Source: Candidatus Zhuqueibacterota bacterium
Lineage (GTDB): Bacteria > Zhuqueibacterota > Zhuqueibacteria > Oceanimicrobiales > Oceanimicrobiaceae
Length of the DNA stretch: 64,000 nt
Direction of reading: 5' to 3'
Assembly: GCA_029262005.1 (NCBI GenBank)
Contig: JAJDAG010000037.1
Location: 1 to 64,000, forward strand
Shown here: positions 26,973-36,480 of the stretch, piece after piece
Layout of the letters: the number at the start of each line of letters is the position of its first letter
Position numbering within the stretch: the first letter of the stretch is position 1
Position numbers and translations under genes: made by a program
The notes under the pieces: model-generated
The model's database searches: none
What the model saw: only the letters and a program-made list of their open reading frames with translations
Told to the model about the DNA's origin: nothing

Positions 26973-29900
26973 ATGAAGATTCGACTTGGATTTTTTGCGA
27001 TTTGTTGCACGGCGATGCTGTTTTCGGCATCTCTTTTTGCTCAGGGTGTGACAACCGGCGCTATGAATGGTCTGGTTGTTGACACTTCAGGTGAAGCGTT
27101 ACCCGGCGCAAATGTTGTGGCTGTCCATGATCATAGCGGAACGCAATATGGCACCGCAGTGAGAACAGGAGGTGCTTTTACAATACCCAACATGCGGGTT
27201 GGCGGACCTTATACAATCACAGTTTCATTTATTGGTTATAAAAGTTTAGTACAAAAAGATGTGTTTATCAGCTTAGGGCAAAACTTACGGCTTGATTTTA
27301 AAATGTCTGAGGAAGCCCTGGCGATGCAGGAAATTGAAGTTACAGCCGAGCAAAATAAGATCTTAAACAGCGATCGGACAGGTGCGGCTACTTTTATAAG
27401 CACAGATCAGGTAACACAGTTGCCTTCGGTTAACCGAAGCACAAAAGACCTTGTGCGTTTAGACCCACGCAACGATGGCAATCTAAGTTTCGCCGGCCGA
27501 AACTGGTTGTATAACAGCATTTCAGTGGATGGTTCGTACTTTAACAATCCATTCGGCCTGGATGACCCGTCGCCGGGTGGCCAGAGCAAGGCCGAACCAA
27601 TACCGTTTGATGCTGTTGAACAAGTGCAGGTTTCGGTTGCACCCTTTGATGTTCGCCAGAGTGGTTTTACCGGTGCGAACATCAACTCAGTAACCAAAAG
27701 TGGGTCTAATGAATTAAAGGCTTCAGCTTACAGTTTTGTTCGCAATGAAGACCTGCTTGGCAACACGATCAAAGGCAATGAGGTGAATGCTAATCCCGAC
27801 CTGAGCTTCAATCAATCGGGTTTCACCTTGAGCGGTCCAATCATTCAGAACAAACTGTTTTTCTTTGTTAATGGTGAACTTGAGCGACGAGATGATGTCG
27901 GAACGAACTTCCTGGCCAACACCGACGCCACCCAATCATTTGGTGAATCACGCGTGGATGCAACGACCCTGCAAAGAATTAGTGATCGTCTGCGCGACGT
28001 GTATGGTTATGAAACCGGACCGTTTCAAGATTATATACATGAGACCAATAATGAGAAATTACTTCTGAAACTCGACTGGAACATCAATGAGAATAACAAC
28101 TTGATGTTCAGATATAACTTTCTGGATGCAAGGCGTGAGCAGGGTCCGCACCCATTTGTTCTCAGCGCCAACCAGTCAGGTCGCGGACCGAACGAGAGCA
28201 GTTTGCCTTTCAAAAATTCCGGTTACAGGATCAACAACGAATTACATTCTTTTGTTGCGGAACTCAACAGCCGCTCAAGCAATTGGGCGAATCGTTTTTT
28301 TGCCAGCTACAACCAATTTCGTGATTTTCGCCAACCGTTCAGCGCTCCTTTTCCAACCGTTGAGATTGCAGAAAATGGCCAAACTTACACTACCGCTGGT
28401 CATGAGCCATTCTCCATTCATAATATCCTGGATCAGGACGTCTTGCAGGTAACCAATAATTTTAGTCTGTTCTCAGGCAGGCATGTGCTTACACTTGGTA
28501 CCAGTTTCGAATCATATTCTTTTTTCAACTCATTCAATATTTTTCGGCATGGTATCTTCTTTTTGCCGGATGCGCTTGACTTCATCGGTGGAACCACGTT
28601 TTCATCGTTGGATGATTTTTTCCGTCGCACAAATCCGGGTCCAGATGGTATTGCAAACACTGCTGACGATCCTGCTGACTTTTACGACTTTAATTCACTG
28701 ATTGGCACCGGACCGTTTAAAGGCGAGGAAATCGACGTTGGCCAACTTGCGTTTTACGTTCAGGATGAATTTTTGGCATCCGACAAACTAAGTCTGACTT
28801 ACGGTTTGCGGGTAGACCTGCCAATGTACTTTACGGATCCTGTAGAAAATCCATTCTCGACATCATTGTCATTGCTAGACAAAGACGGCGATGCTGAAAC
28901 CGTTAACCAGGCGAGCCTGCCCGGGGCGTCTCCTCTGTATTCGCCACGTGTGGGCTTTAATTGGGATATTAACGGTGATCGTTCAACCCAGCTTCGCGGT
29001 GGCACTGGTATTTTCACCGGTCGCGTGCCATTTGTCTGGATCGGCAATGTCATCTCAAACCCGGGAAACAATCCCAATTTGTTTCCTACTGTGGCAGCTG
29101 CTGATGTGCCTGGTTCGCATAAAACCAGTGACGATTCAATTTTGCAGCAGTCCTTTGACTTGAATGCCATGGATCCTGACTTTAAGTGGCCGCAAATCTG
29201 GAACACAAACATCGCAGTTGATAAAAAACTCCCATGGAATCTGTTGGGAACTCTGGAAGTTCTGTATGGAAAAGATTTGAATGCGGTGGTTGTTAGAAAC
29301 GCAGATCTCAAAGTAAATACGACCACTAAAATTGCAGGTTCAGACGGTCGGCCTTATTATGGCGGCGTCGGTGCGAATGAGCTCAATTCATTTTTTCCAG
29401 GCTCTGGTGAAGGGGTTTACGTCATCGACAATACCAATGCCGGATATAACATTAATCTGACGGCGCAGTTGCGCAAGCAGTTTGATTTCGGTTTGAACGC
29501 GAGCCTGTCTTATAGTTTTACTGAGGCGAAAAATAAATTCAAATCGACTGAAATTGCCAGTGTACTGTTTTCGGAAAGTCCGGTTCAAGGGAATCCGAAC
29601 AGGCCGAACACCAGCTATTCCGAGTTTGGCAACCGGCATCGTATCGTTGGTGGCGGAATGTACAGCCACAAGTGGTCAAAGAGTATGGCCACGCATTTTG
29701 GCCTGTTCTTTGAGGTAGCCGAGGGCAATACGTTTAATGGTAAGGGTGGAAACAGATATTCCTACACTTATGCGGGTGATGTTAACGGAGATGGTTTCTC
29801 TAATGACCTCATCTACATTCCCACCGATGCAACGAGTTCAAGTGAGATTCGTTTTGTGGACACAGCAACCCAGACAGCCGCACAACAGGCACAAGCATTC

Positions 29901-30290
29901 GAGGCATTCATCAAACAGGATGACTATTTAAGCTCAAACCGCGGTAAAATTGCCGAGAGATTCGGAGCTGCAAATCCATGGTTCAGCAACATTGATTTAA
30001 GAATTCTGCAGGACTTTTCTATTGATGTTGGCAGCAAAGCTCATCTGTTTCAAGTGAGTCTTGATGTCCTGAACGTCGGCAATCTGATTAGTGGCGGAGA
30101 GTGGGGCGTGCGCAAAGTTGCAAGCTCATCGGCAACCACACCGCTGAAGCTGGTTGACATGCAGGATGATGCAAATGGCGACAAAGTGCCGGGATTTAAC
30201 TTCGTTGGACCGGACAAAACATTTATAAATGACCCAGGTCTCAGATCACGCTGGCAGATTCAGCTTGGTGTAAAGTATTTATTTAATTAG
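26973..30290 (+). CDS. TonB-dependent receptor with N-terminal CarboxypepD-regulatory domain (Oar-like)
   Basis: 1105 aa. Signal peptide (MLFSASLFAQG), then a carboxypeptidase-regulatory-like domain (about 28-115; GLVVDTSGEALPGANVVAV), a plug region (about 125-240; VNRSTKDLVRLDPRNDG) and a large beta-barrel ending in LGVKYLFN with the terminal aromatic strand. This fits OmpA-related/Oar-type TonB-dependent transporters common in FCB bacteria. An acidic segment (DVNGDGFSNDLIYIPTD) resembles a calcium-binding loop of such receptors. The substrate is not deducible, and no SusD partner follows. GGAGGG ribosome site; a strong terminator follows, so it is a single-gene unit. Confidence 0.9.
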   Translation: MKIRLGFFAICCTAMLFSASLFAQGVTTGAMNGLVVDTSGEALPGANVVAVHDHSGTQYGTAVRTGGAFTIPNMRVGGPYTITVSFIGYKSLVQKDVFISLGQNLRLDFKMSEEALAMQEIEVTAEQNKILNSDRTGAATFISTDQVTQLPSVNRSTKDLVRLDPRNDGNLSFAGRNWLYNSISVDGSYFNNPFGLDDPSPGGQSKAEPIPFDAVEQVQVSVAPFDVRQSGFTGANINSVTKSGSNELKASAYSFVRNEDLLGNTIKGNEVNANPDLSFNQSGFTLSGPIIQNKLFFFVNGELERRDDVGTNFLANTDATQSFGESRVDATTLQRISDRLRDVYGYETGPFQDYIHETNNEKLLLKLDWNINENNNLMFRYNFLDARREQGPHPFVLSANQSGRGPNESSLPFKNSGYRINNELHSFVAELNSRSSNWANRFFASYNQFRDFRQPFSAPFPTVEIAENGQTYTTAGHEPFSIHNILDQDVLQVTNNFSLFSGRHVLTLGTSFESYSFFNSFNIFRHGIFFLPDALDFIGGTTFSSLDDFFRRTNPGPDGIANTADDPADFYDFNSLIGTGPFKGEEIDVGQLAFYVQDEFLASDKLSLTYGLRVDLPMYFTDPVENPFSTSLSLLDKDGDAETVNQASLPGASPLYSPRVGFNWDINGDRSTQLRGGTGIFTGRVPFVWIGNVISNPGNNPNLFPTVAAADVPGSHKTSDDSILQQSFDLNAMDPDFKWPQIWNTNIAVDKKLPWNLLGTLEVLYGKDLNAVVVRNADLKVNTTTKIAGSDGRPYYGGVGANELNSFFPGSGEGVYVIDNTNAGYNINLTAQLRKQFDFGLNASLSYSFTEAKNKFKSTEIASVLFSESPVQGNPNRPNTSYSEFGNRHRIVGGGMYSHKWSKSMATHFGLFFEVAEGNTFNGKGGNRYSYTYAGDVNGDGFSNDLIYIPTDATSSSEIRFVDTATQTAAQQAQAFEAFIKQDDYLSSNRGKIAERFGAANPWFSNIDLRILQDFSIDVGSKAHLFQVSLDVLNVGNLISGGEWGVRKVASSSATTPLKLVDMQDDANGDKVPGFNFVGPDKTFINDPGLRSRWQIQLGVKYLFN

Positions 30291-30318
30291 ACACCGCGTT
30301 TAGCCGGGTTTAAATATG

Positions 30319-30357
30319 AAATCCCGCAAGCTCATGGCGAGTTTGCGGGATTTTTTT
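30319..30357 (+). terminator. Rho-independent terminator after the TonB-dependent receptor
   Basis: An 11-bp perfect stem (aaatcccgcaa / ttgcgggattt) and 13-nt loop, directly followed by a seven-T tract. It sits 29 bp after the receptor stop; as the next gene is convergent, it may also serve the minus strand. Confidence 0.92.
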
Positions 30358-30421
30358 GTAATGCGTGCAAGCCGGTATGGAAATGTTACTTTTGCTACTG
30401 TCGAAGACCTCACCCGATAAA

Positions 30422-30982
30422 TTATTTATGTTTCGCTTGTCCTGTCTTTGTCTCGGTTACCAATTGAGGATGTTGCTTGCGAAAATTCTCAGCAATCATG
30501 CAGTTCCAGCATACCGGCAAATGGGTCTTCAGTACAGAGGGAAGCGTCTCCACCGGAATCTCGCTCCATTCTACGATAGAGTCGTCCAGACTTCTCAAAG
30601 CTGGTTTGTGGTCATGCCAGTGGATGCCAGCAAATGCTTTCTTGCAAAAAACACAGGTTTTATCGCTGTACCAATTGGCCAGAATGTTTTGTACCATGCA
30701 TGCTGCCGGGCGGTTTTCGATTTGCTGGAGACATTCTTGCCCACAGTTTTGTTTTTCAGGCCAGCGCGTGCAATTACTTAGCCTGATTTCATTGTCCCCC
30801 AGAACGCTGCTTATGGCTGCTGAGCCGGAATCAACCTTGACCCCGACCGGTTCCTGTGTTTCCGGGCAGCTTACAAGCATCTTGCCACGATATCTGAAAC
30901 TACCCCTGATGGCAAGTATAATAAAATAGAGCATTGCAATCAGGAAGACGGCGCCTATGAAAAAAATAACAGTATTTGTCAT
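30422..30982 (-). CDS. Cys-rich membrane-anchored protein of unknown function
   Basis: 186 aa from the ATG at 30982, chosen because GGAGG lies eight bases upstream of it; an ATG five codons earlier contains that site. One N-terminal membrane helix (VIFFIGAVFLIAMLYFIILAI) is followed by a soluble domain with about ten cysteines, including LVSCPET, LSNCTRW, NCGQEC, CVFC and CWNC, and a His cluster (GIHWHDH). The pattern suggests metal or Fe-S/heme binding, or structural disulfides. I do not recognise a named family. Its neighbour upstream on the same strand is a cytochrome c lipoprotein, so an electron-transfer or metal-handling role is plausible but unproven. Confidence 0.65.
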   Translation of the reverse strand: MTNTVIFFIGAVFLIAMLYFIILAIRGSFRYRGKMLVSCPETQEPVGVKVDSGSAAISSVLGDNEIRLSNCTRWPEKQNCGQECLQQIENRPAACMVQNILANWYSDKTCVFCKKAFAGIHWHDHKPALRSLDDSIVEWSEIPVETLPSVLKTHLPVCWNCMIAENFRKQHPQLVTETKTGQAKHK

Positions 30983-31095
30983 TGGGTTTGCCTCCATTTC
31001 GCAAGAGTGGACTTAAAACCAGGTGCCTTTTTAACAGCCGGCGGTCGACACCACATGTGGCCACCGGTTGTTTTCCTGCCAGGTGTTCTTCAAAA

Positions 31096-31659
31096 TCATT
31101 CTTTGCTCAAAGTGACCAGTTGATGCTGGTTTAAAAGTTCAATAAAAGCTTCGGGTGCTTTCCTGAAAGTCCTTTTGCATTTATCGCATTCAAAGTAATA
31201 GGTTTCGCCAAGCATTTTGGTCGTTAGCTTTTCAGCGATTGCCTGTTGCATTGATACCGGCGCGTAACAAACCGGGCAGATTGCATCGGACTCATCGGTC
31301 GAAATAACAGTTTGTTTAGATGCGTGTAACTCTGCAATAAAATGACCCAAAAGTCGATTTTCTTCGTCCGTCATTTCGATGGGCGGCATTTGTGATGCTT
31401 CAATAAATGTCAGGTGTGCCCGGACGAACATGCTGTCGTTGGCCAAAAGTGGGTTGGTCAAATCGGGTGCATCGGCCTCAACCGCTTCATCGCCAATGTA
31501 GTGACAAGTGTTGCATTTGTTGTCTTCAAATATCTGTTTGCCTTGCATAGCGACTTTGGAAAATCCGTTTGTTTCAACCTTTTTCGTTTGCCCGCAGCTC
31601 AGCACGAAGCCAACAAGTACACTGAGACCGGCTACAATAAAGAGTGTTTTGTTAATCAT
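31096..31659 (-). CDS. Cytochrome c lipoprotein with C-terminal YHS-like metal-binding domain
   Basis: 187 aa. A lipobox (GFVLSC, Cys22) anchors the protein. A monoheme class I cytochrome c domain covers about 35-110, with heme motif C49NTCH and a possible Met ligand in ASQMPP or IEMTD. The C-terminal part (about 125-180) contains CPVCYAPV and YYFECDKCKRTFRKAPEAFI, a YHS-like arrangement with two CxxC pairs that probably binds a metal. AGGAGG precedes the ATG. The heme-plus-YHS combination is uncommon. With the Cys-rich membrane gene downstream it may form a small envelope redox or copper-handling unit. Confidence 0.8.
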   Translation of the reverse strand: MINKTLFIVAGLSVLVGFVLSCGQTKKVETNGFSKVAMQGKQIFEDNKCNTCHYIGDEAVEADAPDLTNPLLANDSMFVRAHLTFIEASQMPPIEMTDEENRLLGHFIAELHASKQTVISTDESDAICPVCYAPVSMQQAIAEKLTTKMLGETYYFECDKCKRTFRKAPEAFIELLNQHQLVTLSKE

Positions 31660-31761
31660 GGTAACCTCCTGTGTCGGTTTTGATTCAGTCAGAGGCCTGC
31701 TGTTACTACCAGCTTGCGCACCTGTCTGTGTTGATAGATTAACTTCATCCTTGTATCGTAT

Positions 31762-33063
31762 TTAAGATAGAATCCGTCGTTTCTTGGCAGCGGCCTCCAA
31801 TTCAGATCGAAAATCAGGGTGGGCAATTTCGATCAATGCCTCTGCCCGTTCCCGCAGGCTTTTCCCATGCAGGTTAGCGATGCCGAATTCAGTGGCAACG
31901 TAATGTACATCTCCACGGCTGGTGACAACACCGGCACCCTCTCTTAAGTGGGGTACGATGCGCGAGATGCCTCCCTTTTTTGCTGTCGATGGCAGGGCGA
32001 TTACCGGTTTGCCGGCGTTGGCCCGGGCGGCGCCACGGATGAAATCGACTTGCCCGCCAAATCCTGAATAAATTGTATAACCAATTGAGTCTGAGCAGAC
32101 CTGCCCCGTAAGATCGACCTCCACCGCAGAGTTAATAGCGACGATGCCATCATTTTGGGCCACGATAAACGGGTCATTCGTGTAGTCGACCTGGTGCAAT
32201 TCGAACAGCGGGTTATTATCAATATATTGGTAAAGTTCCTTACTGCCAAGGATGAATGTGGCGATTACTTTTCCCGGGTGTAAGGTTTTAAAACGATTGG
32301 TAACGATGCCGGCTTCAATGGCATTCATCACGCCATCCGAAACCATTTCTGTGTGAATACCCAAATCTTTGCGGTCGTGCAGTAAAGATAAAACGGCATC
32401 CGGAATGCCGCCAATACCGAGTTGCAACGTCGTTTTGTCTTCAATAAGCGGCATGATGTGTCGGGCAATTTGCTGCTCAACGTCTGAGGACACTCTGGTG
32501 TCCAGAGTTGGCAACTCACAGGAAGACTCCACAAATTTATCTATTCGCGAGACGTGCAAAAAGCAATCTCCCAGTGAGCGCGGCATCTTGTCGTTGACTT
32601 GTGCGATCACCGTTTTTGCAGTTTCCGCCGCTGCTTTTGAGGCCGCTGTTTCAACGCCGAGAGAAAGAAAACCATGTGTATCTGGTGGCGATGTTTGAAT
32701 AAACGCCACATCCAGTGCAATCTGTTCACGGAACAGCCGCGGAATTTCATACAAAAAAATAGGAAAGTAGTCCGCCTGCCCTTCGTTGACAGCACGGCGA
32801 TCTGCCGGCCCGACAAAAAGTGACTTATGTCGGAAATGTGCGGCGACCTCTGGTTTTGTCAACGGATCGTCTCCCATAAGCAAAAGGTGGAACACTTTTA
32901 CGTCCTCGAGTTCCTGATAACGATCTGCCAGTGCGGAAAGAAGGGCGTATGGTGTTGCCGCGTTTCCTGAACTAAAAAGACTGTCCCCACTCTTAACGAG
33001 TGTGACCGCTTCAGCGGCACTGACAGTTTTATTTTTGTAATCTTCGAACCATTTCATACCCAC
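31762..33063 (-). CDS. Acetyl-CoA hydrolase/transferase family protein (4-hydroxybutyrate CoA-transferase-like)
   Basis: 433 aa, the normal length of the butyryl/4-hydroxybutyrate CoA-transferase branch. Seen are the catalytic Glu region HTEMVSDGVM, the CoA-binding GIGGIPDAV loop and the C-terminal GFGGQVDFIRGA segment. It should move CoA between acetyl-CoA and a short-chain acid, or hydrolyse acetyl-CoA, supporting fermentation or acetate formation. The start is GTG at 33063 or ATG at 33057; a GGAG lies in front of both, and the gene overlaps the alanine dehydrogenase end by 4-10 bases. Substrate choice is not readable from sequence. Confidence 0.88.
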   Translation of the reverse strand: MGMKWFEDYKNKTVSAAEAVTLVKSGDSLFSSGNAATPYALLSALADRYQELEDVKVFHLLLMGDDPLTKPEVAAHFRHKSLFVGPADRRAVNEGQADYFPIFLYEIPRLFREQIALDVAFIQTSPPDTHGFLSLGVETAASKAAAETAKTVIAQVNDKMPRSLGDCFLHVSRIDKFVESSCELPTLDTRVSSDVEQQIARHIMPLIEDKTTLQLGIGGIPDAVLSLLHDRKDLGIHTEMVSDGVMNAIEAGIVTNRFKTLHPGKVIATFILGSKELYQYIDNNPLFELHQVDYTNDPFIVAQNDGIVAINSAVEVDLTGQVCSDSIGYTIYSGFGGQVDFIRGAARANAGKPVIALPSTAKKGGISRIVPHLREGAGVVTSRGDVHYVATEFGIANLHGKSLRERAEALIEIAHPDFRSELEAAAKKRRILS

Positions 33064-34166
33064 TCGTGCTCCTTAAGTTCAATATCCAGAAGTTCTGAGA
33101 GCGGTTTTAGTGCGACTTTACCCTCAAACAAATATGTGCCGCTTCTTAGACAAGAGAATTTTTTTAACGCGCTGGGCATGCCAAGTTTGGCGACCTGGAG
33201 CACCCATGGTAGAATGGAGTTGTTTAACGCGTGGGAGGCGGTGCGTGCTACTGAGGCGGTTATATTTGGCACACAATAGTGAATGACGCCGTGTTGTTTA
33301 AAGATAGGCGATGAAAGTCGTGTGGGGCGGCTGGTTTCGAAACAACCACCCTGATCGATTGAAACATCGATAATAACAGAACCGGACTTCATCTCTTGCA
33401 CTTTTTCCTGAGAAACAAGGTGTGGTGTTTTTTTTCCACGTACCATAATCGCGCCTATTAGAACATCAGCAAATCGCACAGCGCGTTCAATTAGCAATGG
33501 TGTCACAATTGAAGTTGCCACGCGTTTACCCAACATCAACTCCAACTGGCGTAACTTGTTGACCGCTTTGTCCATGACCAGTACTTGTGCACCCACGGCT
33601 GCGAACGCTCTGGCGGCATTGTTGCCGACAACGCCTGCACCCAGGATCACAACGTTTGCAGGCGGAATCCCCGCAAACCCGGTGAGTGAAATACCGCGTC
33701 CGCCATGATTGCTTTCAAGATAGCGCCCGGCAATTTGCGGAAGCAGTGCTCCGGCAATTTCGCTCATGGCCATGAGGATGGGTTGACCAACTTCCGGTTG
33801 TTGGACATATTCATAGCCGAGTGCGGTTACATTGTGTGTAAGAAGTTGTTCAATCACGGGTCGTTTGGCCAGACCCAAATTTAAAAAGGAGAACAAATTT
33901 TGGCCTGAATCGAGAAAAGCGCTTTCGTCTTCAGTGGGAGACTGCACTTTTACGATCAGCTCTGAGCGTCGAAATACTTCCTGGTGAGAAAATACAAGGT
34001 CCGCACCAACTTCCTGGAAATGATGGTCGCTGAATCCACAAGATAATCCCGCTCCACTTTCTACATAAACTCTGTGACCTTCATTGGTCAGGGCATAAAC
34101 ACCGACCGGGGTCAGTGCGATCCGGCGCTCCTCAACTGCGACTTCGTTTGGAATACCGATATTCAT
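33054..34166 (-). CDS. ald: Alanine dehydrogenase
   Basis: 370 aa from the ATG at 34166, which has GGAGG six bases upstream and gives the family-typical N-terminus MNIGIPNEVAVEERRIALTP; the ORF-track start adds 19 unlikely residues. Seen are the substrate-binding Lys/Arg region, the Rossmann motif VVILGAGVVGNNAARAFAAVGA and DVSIDQGGCFETSRPT, all typical of L-alanine dehydrogenase, which interconverts L-alanine and pyruvate with NAD(H). Residue identities favour Ald over transhydrogenase alpha subunits. It is co-transcribed with the CoA-transferase downstream. Together with the nearby hydrogenase it suggests redox balancing through alanine and acetate during fermentation (inference). Confidence 0.93.
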   Translation of the reverse strand: MNIGIPNEVAVEERRIALTPVGVYALTNEGHRVYVESGAGLSCGFSDHHFQEVGADLVFSHQEVFRRSELIVKVQSPTEDESAFLDSGQNLFSFLNLGLAKRPVIEQLLTHNVTALGYEYVQQPEVGQPILMAMSEIAGALLPQIAGRYLESNHGGRGISLTGFAGIPPANVVILGAGVVGNNAARAFAAVGAQVLVMDKAVNKLRQLELMLGKRVATSIVTPLLIERAVRFADVLIGAIMVRGKKTPHLVSQEKVQEMKSGSVIIDVSIDQGGCFETSRPTRLSSPIFKQHGVIHYCVPNITASVARTASHALNNSILPWVLQVAKLGMPSALKKFSCLRSGTYLFEGKVALKPLSELLDIELKEHEWV

Positions 34167-34825
34167 GCGGTTCCTCCAGACTATTAATGTTGCTGCTAGT
34201 TTCTTATTGTGCAGGTTGAGCAAGCAATATGCCAGTCTGAGGATGTTAGTAATATTAATGGTTTAGGGGGCATTTTGTCATTTTTTTTATAGGAAATATC
34301 CTATTAGTTGGAATTTCACTCTCCTGGATTCTTACTTTTAGTGGAGTCGCAAGGGCATTGCCAAAATCGATTTATACATAAACCCGTGCGGATTTCCTTG
34401 ATGGAAGGGTCAAAAAAACCATATCATTTTTTTGATTTTCCCTGATGACACAATATCTTCGATGTCTTACATGACATCATCGTTTATGTCTTAATTGACA
34501 GCGCGTCTTCTTATCTTCGGGAACCAACCCTCCGGTTTATAATTTCTGGGAAAGTGGCCATGATTTTTCGTATCTGCTTTGACTCGGCTGGTTTGATATT
34601 TATTTTGGTATAAATAATGTATGAATCATTTATAGATTCATAATTCATTGATTTTACGTTACTTGTGATTGTGTTTGTTTCTCTCCGTAAGTGATTTTCC
34701 AAGCAAGTAACTTGACAAGCATGTGAATTGTTACAATATGACCATTTGATTGGCATTGGCACCTTTTTTGTTAAAGAGAGTGTGAAAGTGGGCTCGAATT
34801 AACAAATTCAAGAAGGTAACCGTCT
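34167..34825. promoter_or_regulatory. Divergent control region of ald and the hydrogenase operon
   Basis: About 660 bp, AT-rich, no convincing gene. Two near-identical 15-mers, ATGTCTTACATGACA (34462-34476) and ATGTCTTAATTGACA (34486-34500), lie 24 bp apart; the first is part of the inverted repeat GATGTC-N6-GACATC. Another perfect 7-bp inverted repeat, ATGAATC-N7-GATTCAT, is at 34621-34641. These look like binding sites for a dimeric regulator, perhaps of redox or fermentation genes, but no regulator can be named. Confidence 0.5.
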
Positions 34826-35944
34826 ATGAAACGCGAGGACCCGCCCGTTATTCTGGATAGCAAGCACCTTGGGCTTTTGCTTGAAAGCCTGAAAAAATCC
34901 GGTTACTTAACCGTCGGCCCTACTGTTCGGGATGGCGCGATAGTTATCGATGAAATCGACAAGGTTACGCAGTTGCCCGTTGGCCTGACTGACACACAAG
35001 AAGGGGGAACCTACCGATTACAGAGCCGAAAAGATGCAGCATTTTTCGCATACAACGTTGGCCCGCATTCCTGGAAGAAATTTCTTTTCCCGCCTGAACA
35101 GCGGTTGTGGACTTTAAAGAAAAACGGTACAAAGTTTCAGTTTGTGGATATCGCTGATAATACAACGCGTTACGCGTTTATTGGTGTCCGCGCTTGTGAA
35201 CTCCAGGCAATGTCCATTCAGGACAGAGTTTTTCAAAATGGCCATTTTCAAGATTCACATTATATGAACGTGCGAAAAAATATATTTGTGGTCGCGGTTA
35301 ATTGCACGCAAGCCGGCGGCACCTGTTTTTGCACCTCAATGGGAACCGGGCCTGAAGCGGATACAGGTTATGATCTTGCTCTAACCGAAGTGATTACCGG
35401 GAGTTTGCATTATTTTGTTGTCAGGAGCCAAAGCCGCAACGGGGCGAAAGTCCTTGAGGCGCTCCCGCACAAGCCTGCTACTGCAGCGCAATTGAAAACA
35501 GCCAATGAAATGATAGCCCAGGCCGAGCACGAAATGGGGCGTTCCCTTAAAACACATAATCTAAAAACCCTGCTGTATGAAAACTACGAGCACCCTCACT
35601 GGGAAGCGGTCGCATCCAGATGTTTGACCTGCGCGAATTGCACAATGGTCTGCCCGACATGTTTTTGCTCAACGGTTGAAGATGTCACGGATTTGACCGG
35701 GGAAAACGCTGAGCGATGGCGCAAGTGGGATTCCTGTTTTTCCCAGGAGTTTTCCTATGTGCATGGTGGCAGCGTTCGGGTTAGCGCTAAATCCCGATAC
35801 AGACAATGGTTGACCCATAAGCTTGGTACCTGGGTTGAGCAGTTTGGTACCTCTGGTTGTGTCGGCTGTGGACGCTGCATCACCTGGTGTCCGGTGGGCA
35901 TTGACATAACAGAAGAGGTACGCAGAGTAACCAATGGAAAATAA
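34826..35944 (+). CDS. hydB: Group 3b [NiFe] hydrogenase beta subunit (4Fe-4S ferredoxin-type)
   Basis: 372 aa, homologous to the beta subunit of sulfhydrogenase I/II (HydB/ShyB). The C-terminal third has two 4Fe-4S motifs: [16 protein letters not shown] (about 270-285) and [12 protein letters not shown] (about 351-362). An N-terminal domain has further Cys ([18 protein letters not shown]). It passes electrons between the small subunit and the FAD-bearing gamma subunit, and in archaeal relatives takes part in sulfur reduction. First gene of the operon; the next starts 74 bp downstream. Cytoplasmic, no signal peptide. Confidence 0.92.
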   Translation: MKREDPPVILDSKHLGLLLESLKKSGYLTVGPTVRDGAIVIDEIDKVTQLPVGLTDTQEGGTYRLQSRKDAAFFAYNVGPHSWKKFLFPPEQRLWTLKKNGTKFQFVDIADNTTRYAFIGVRACELQAMSIQDRVFQNGHFQDSHYMNVRKNIFVVAVNCTQAGGTCFCTSMGTGPEADTGYDLALTEVITGSLHYFVVRSQSRNGAKVLEALPHKPATAAQLKTANEMIAQAEHEMGRSLKTHNLKTLLYENYEHPHWEAVASRCLTCANCTMVCPTCFCSTVEDVTDLTGENAERWRKWDSCFSQEFSYVHGGSVRVSAKSRYRQWLTHKLGTWVEQFGTSGCVGCGRCITWCPVGIDITEEVRRVTNGK

Positions 35945-36018
35945 GATGATGATGGTTGTAAATCAAACCGGCACGCTGTTTTTCTGCAATATTTTGTCAC
36001 CCAACAAAGGAGGGTACC

Positions 36019-36474
36019 ATGCAAACCATGAGAACTTATCTTGAAGAACACCCCTTCTTTGAGGGCCTCAGAGACGAGCACCTTGAACTCTTGTCAGGTT
36101 GTGCCAAAAACATTCGTGTAGAATCCGATGAATATTTTATTCGCACCGGCAAGGAGGCCAATTATTTTTATTTAATCAGACATGGAAAAGCAGCGCTCGA
36201 ACTTTATCACCCGAATCGTGGCCCAATCATCGTGCAGACCATGCACGCCGGCGAAGTGCTTGGCTGGTCCTGGTTGTTGCCACCTTTTCAGTGGCATTTC
36301 GATGTGAGAGCAGTTGAGTTTATGCGCCTCGTTGCACTGGATGGCGAATGTTTGCGCACAAAATGCGAGGAAGATCATGAACTCGGTTATGAAATACTGA
36401 AGCGGTTTACCCACATCATTACAGCGCGTTTGCATGCAACCAGAATTCAGTTATTGGACCTTTATAATGGCTAA
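36019..36474 (+). CDS. Cyclic-nucleotide-binding-fold protein without HTH, in the hydrogenase operon
   Basis: 151 aa. It consists of a single cNMP-binding jelly roll (about 10-115; [48 protein letters not shown]) plus a C-terminal helix ([14 protein letters not shown]). The phosphate-binding cassette is not canonical and there is no helix-turn-helix, so it is not a CRP-type transcription factor. Genes of this kind recur between beta and gamma subunits of group 3b hydrogenases. A role as an allosteric or structural accessory of the enzyme is inference. GGAGG is well placed before the ATG. Confidence 0.85.
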   Translation: MQTMRTYLEEHPFFEGLRDEHLELLSGCAKNIRVESDEYFIRTGKEANYFYLIRHGKAALELYHPNRGPIIVQTMHAGEVLGWSWLLPPFQWHFDVRAVEFMRLVALDGECLRTKCEEDHELGYEILKRFTHIITARLHATRIQLLDLYNG

Positions 36475-36480
36475 CGGAAA

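Noticed and set aside
30477-30929. Plus-strand ORF of 150 aa opposite the Cys-rich membrane protein
   Set aside because: It is an antisense shadow; the minus-strand gene has a signal-anchor helix, ordered Cys motifs and a good ribosome site.
34511-34762. 83-aa ORF before the hydrogenase operon
   Set aside because: AT-rich intergenic composition, no ribosome site, and it overlaps inverted repeats; no recognisable domain.
36019-36474. Considered as a CRP/FNR transcription factor for the hydrogenase
   Set aside because: At 151 aa it contains only the sensor fold; no helix-turn-helix domain is present.
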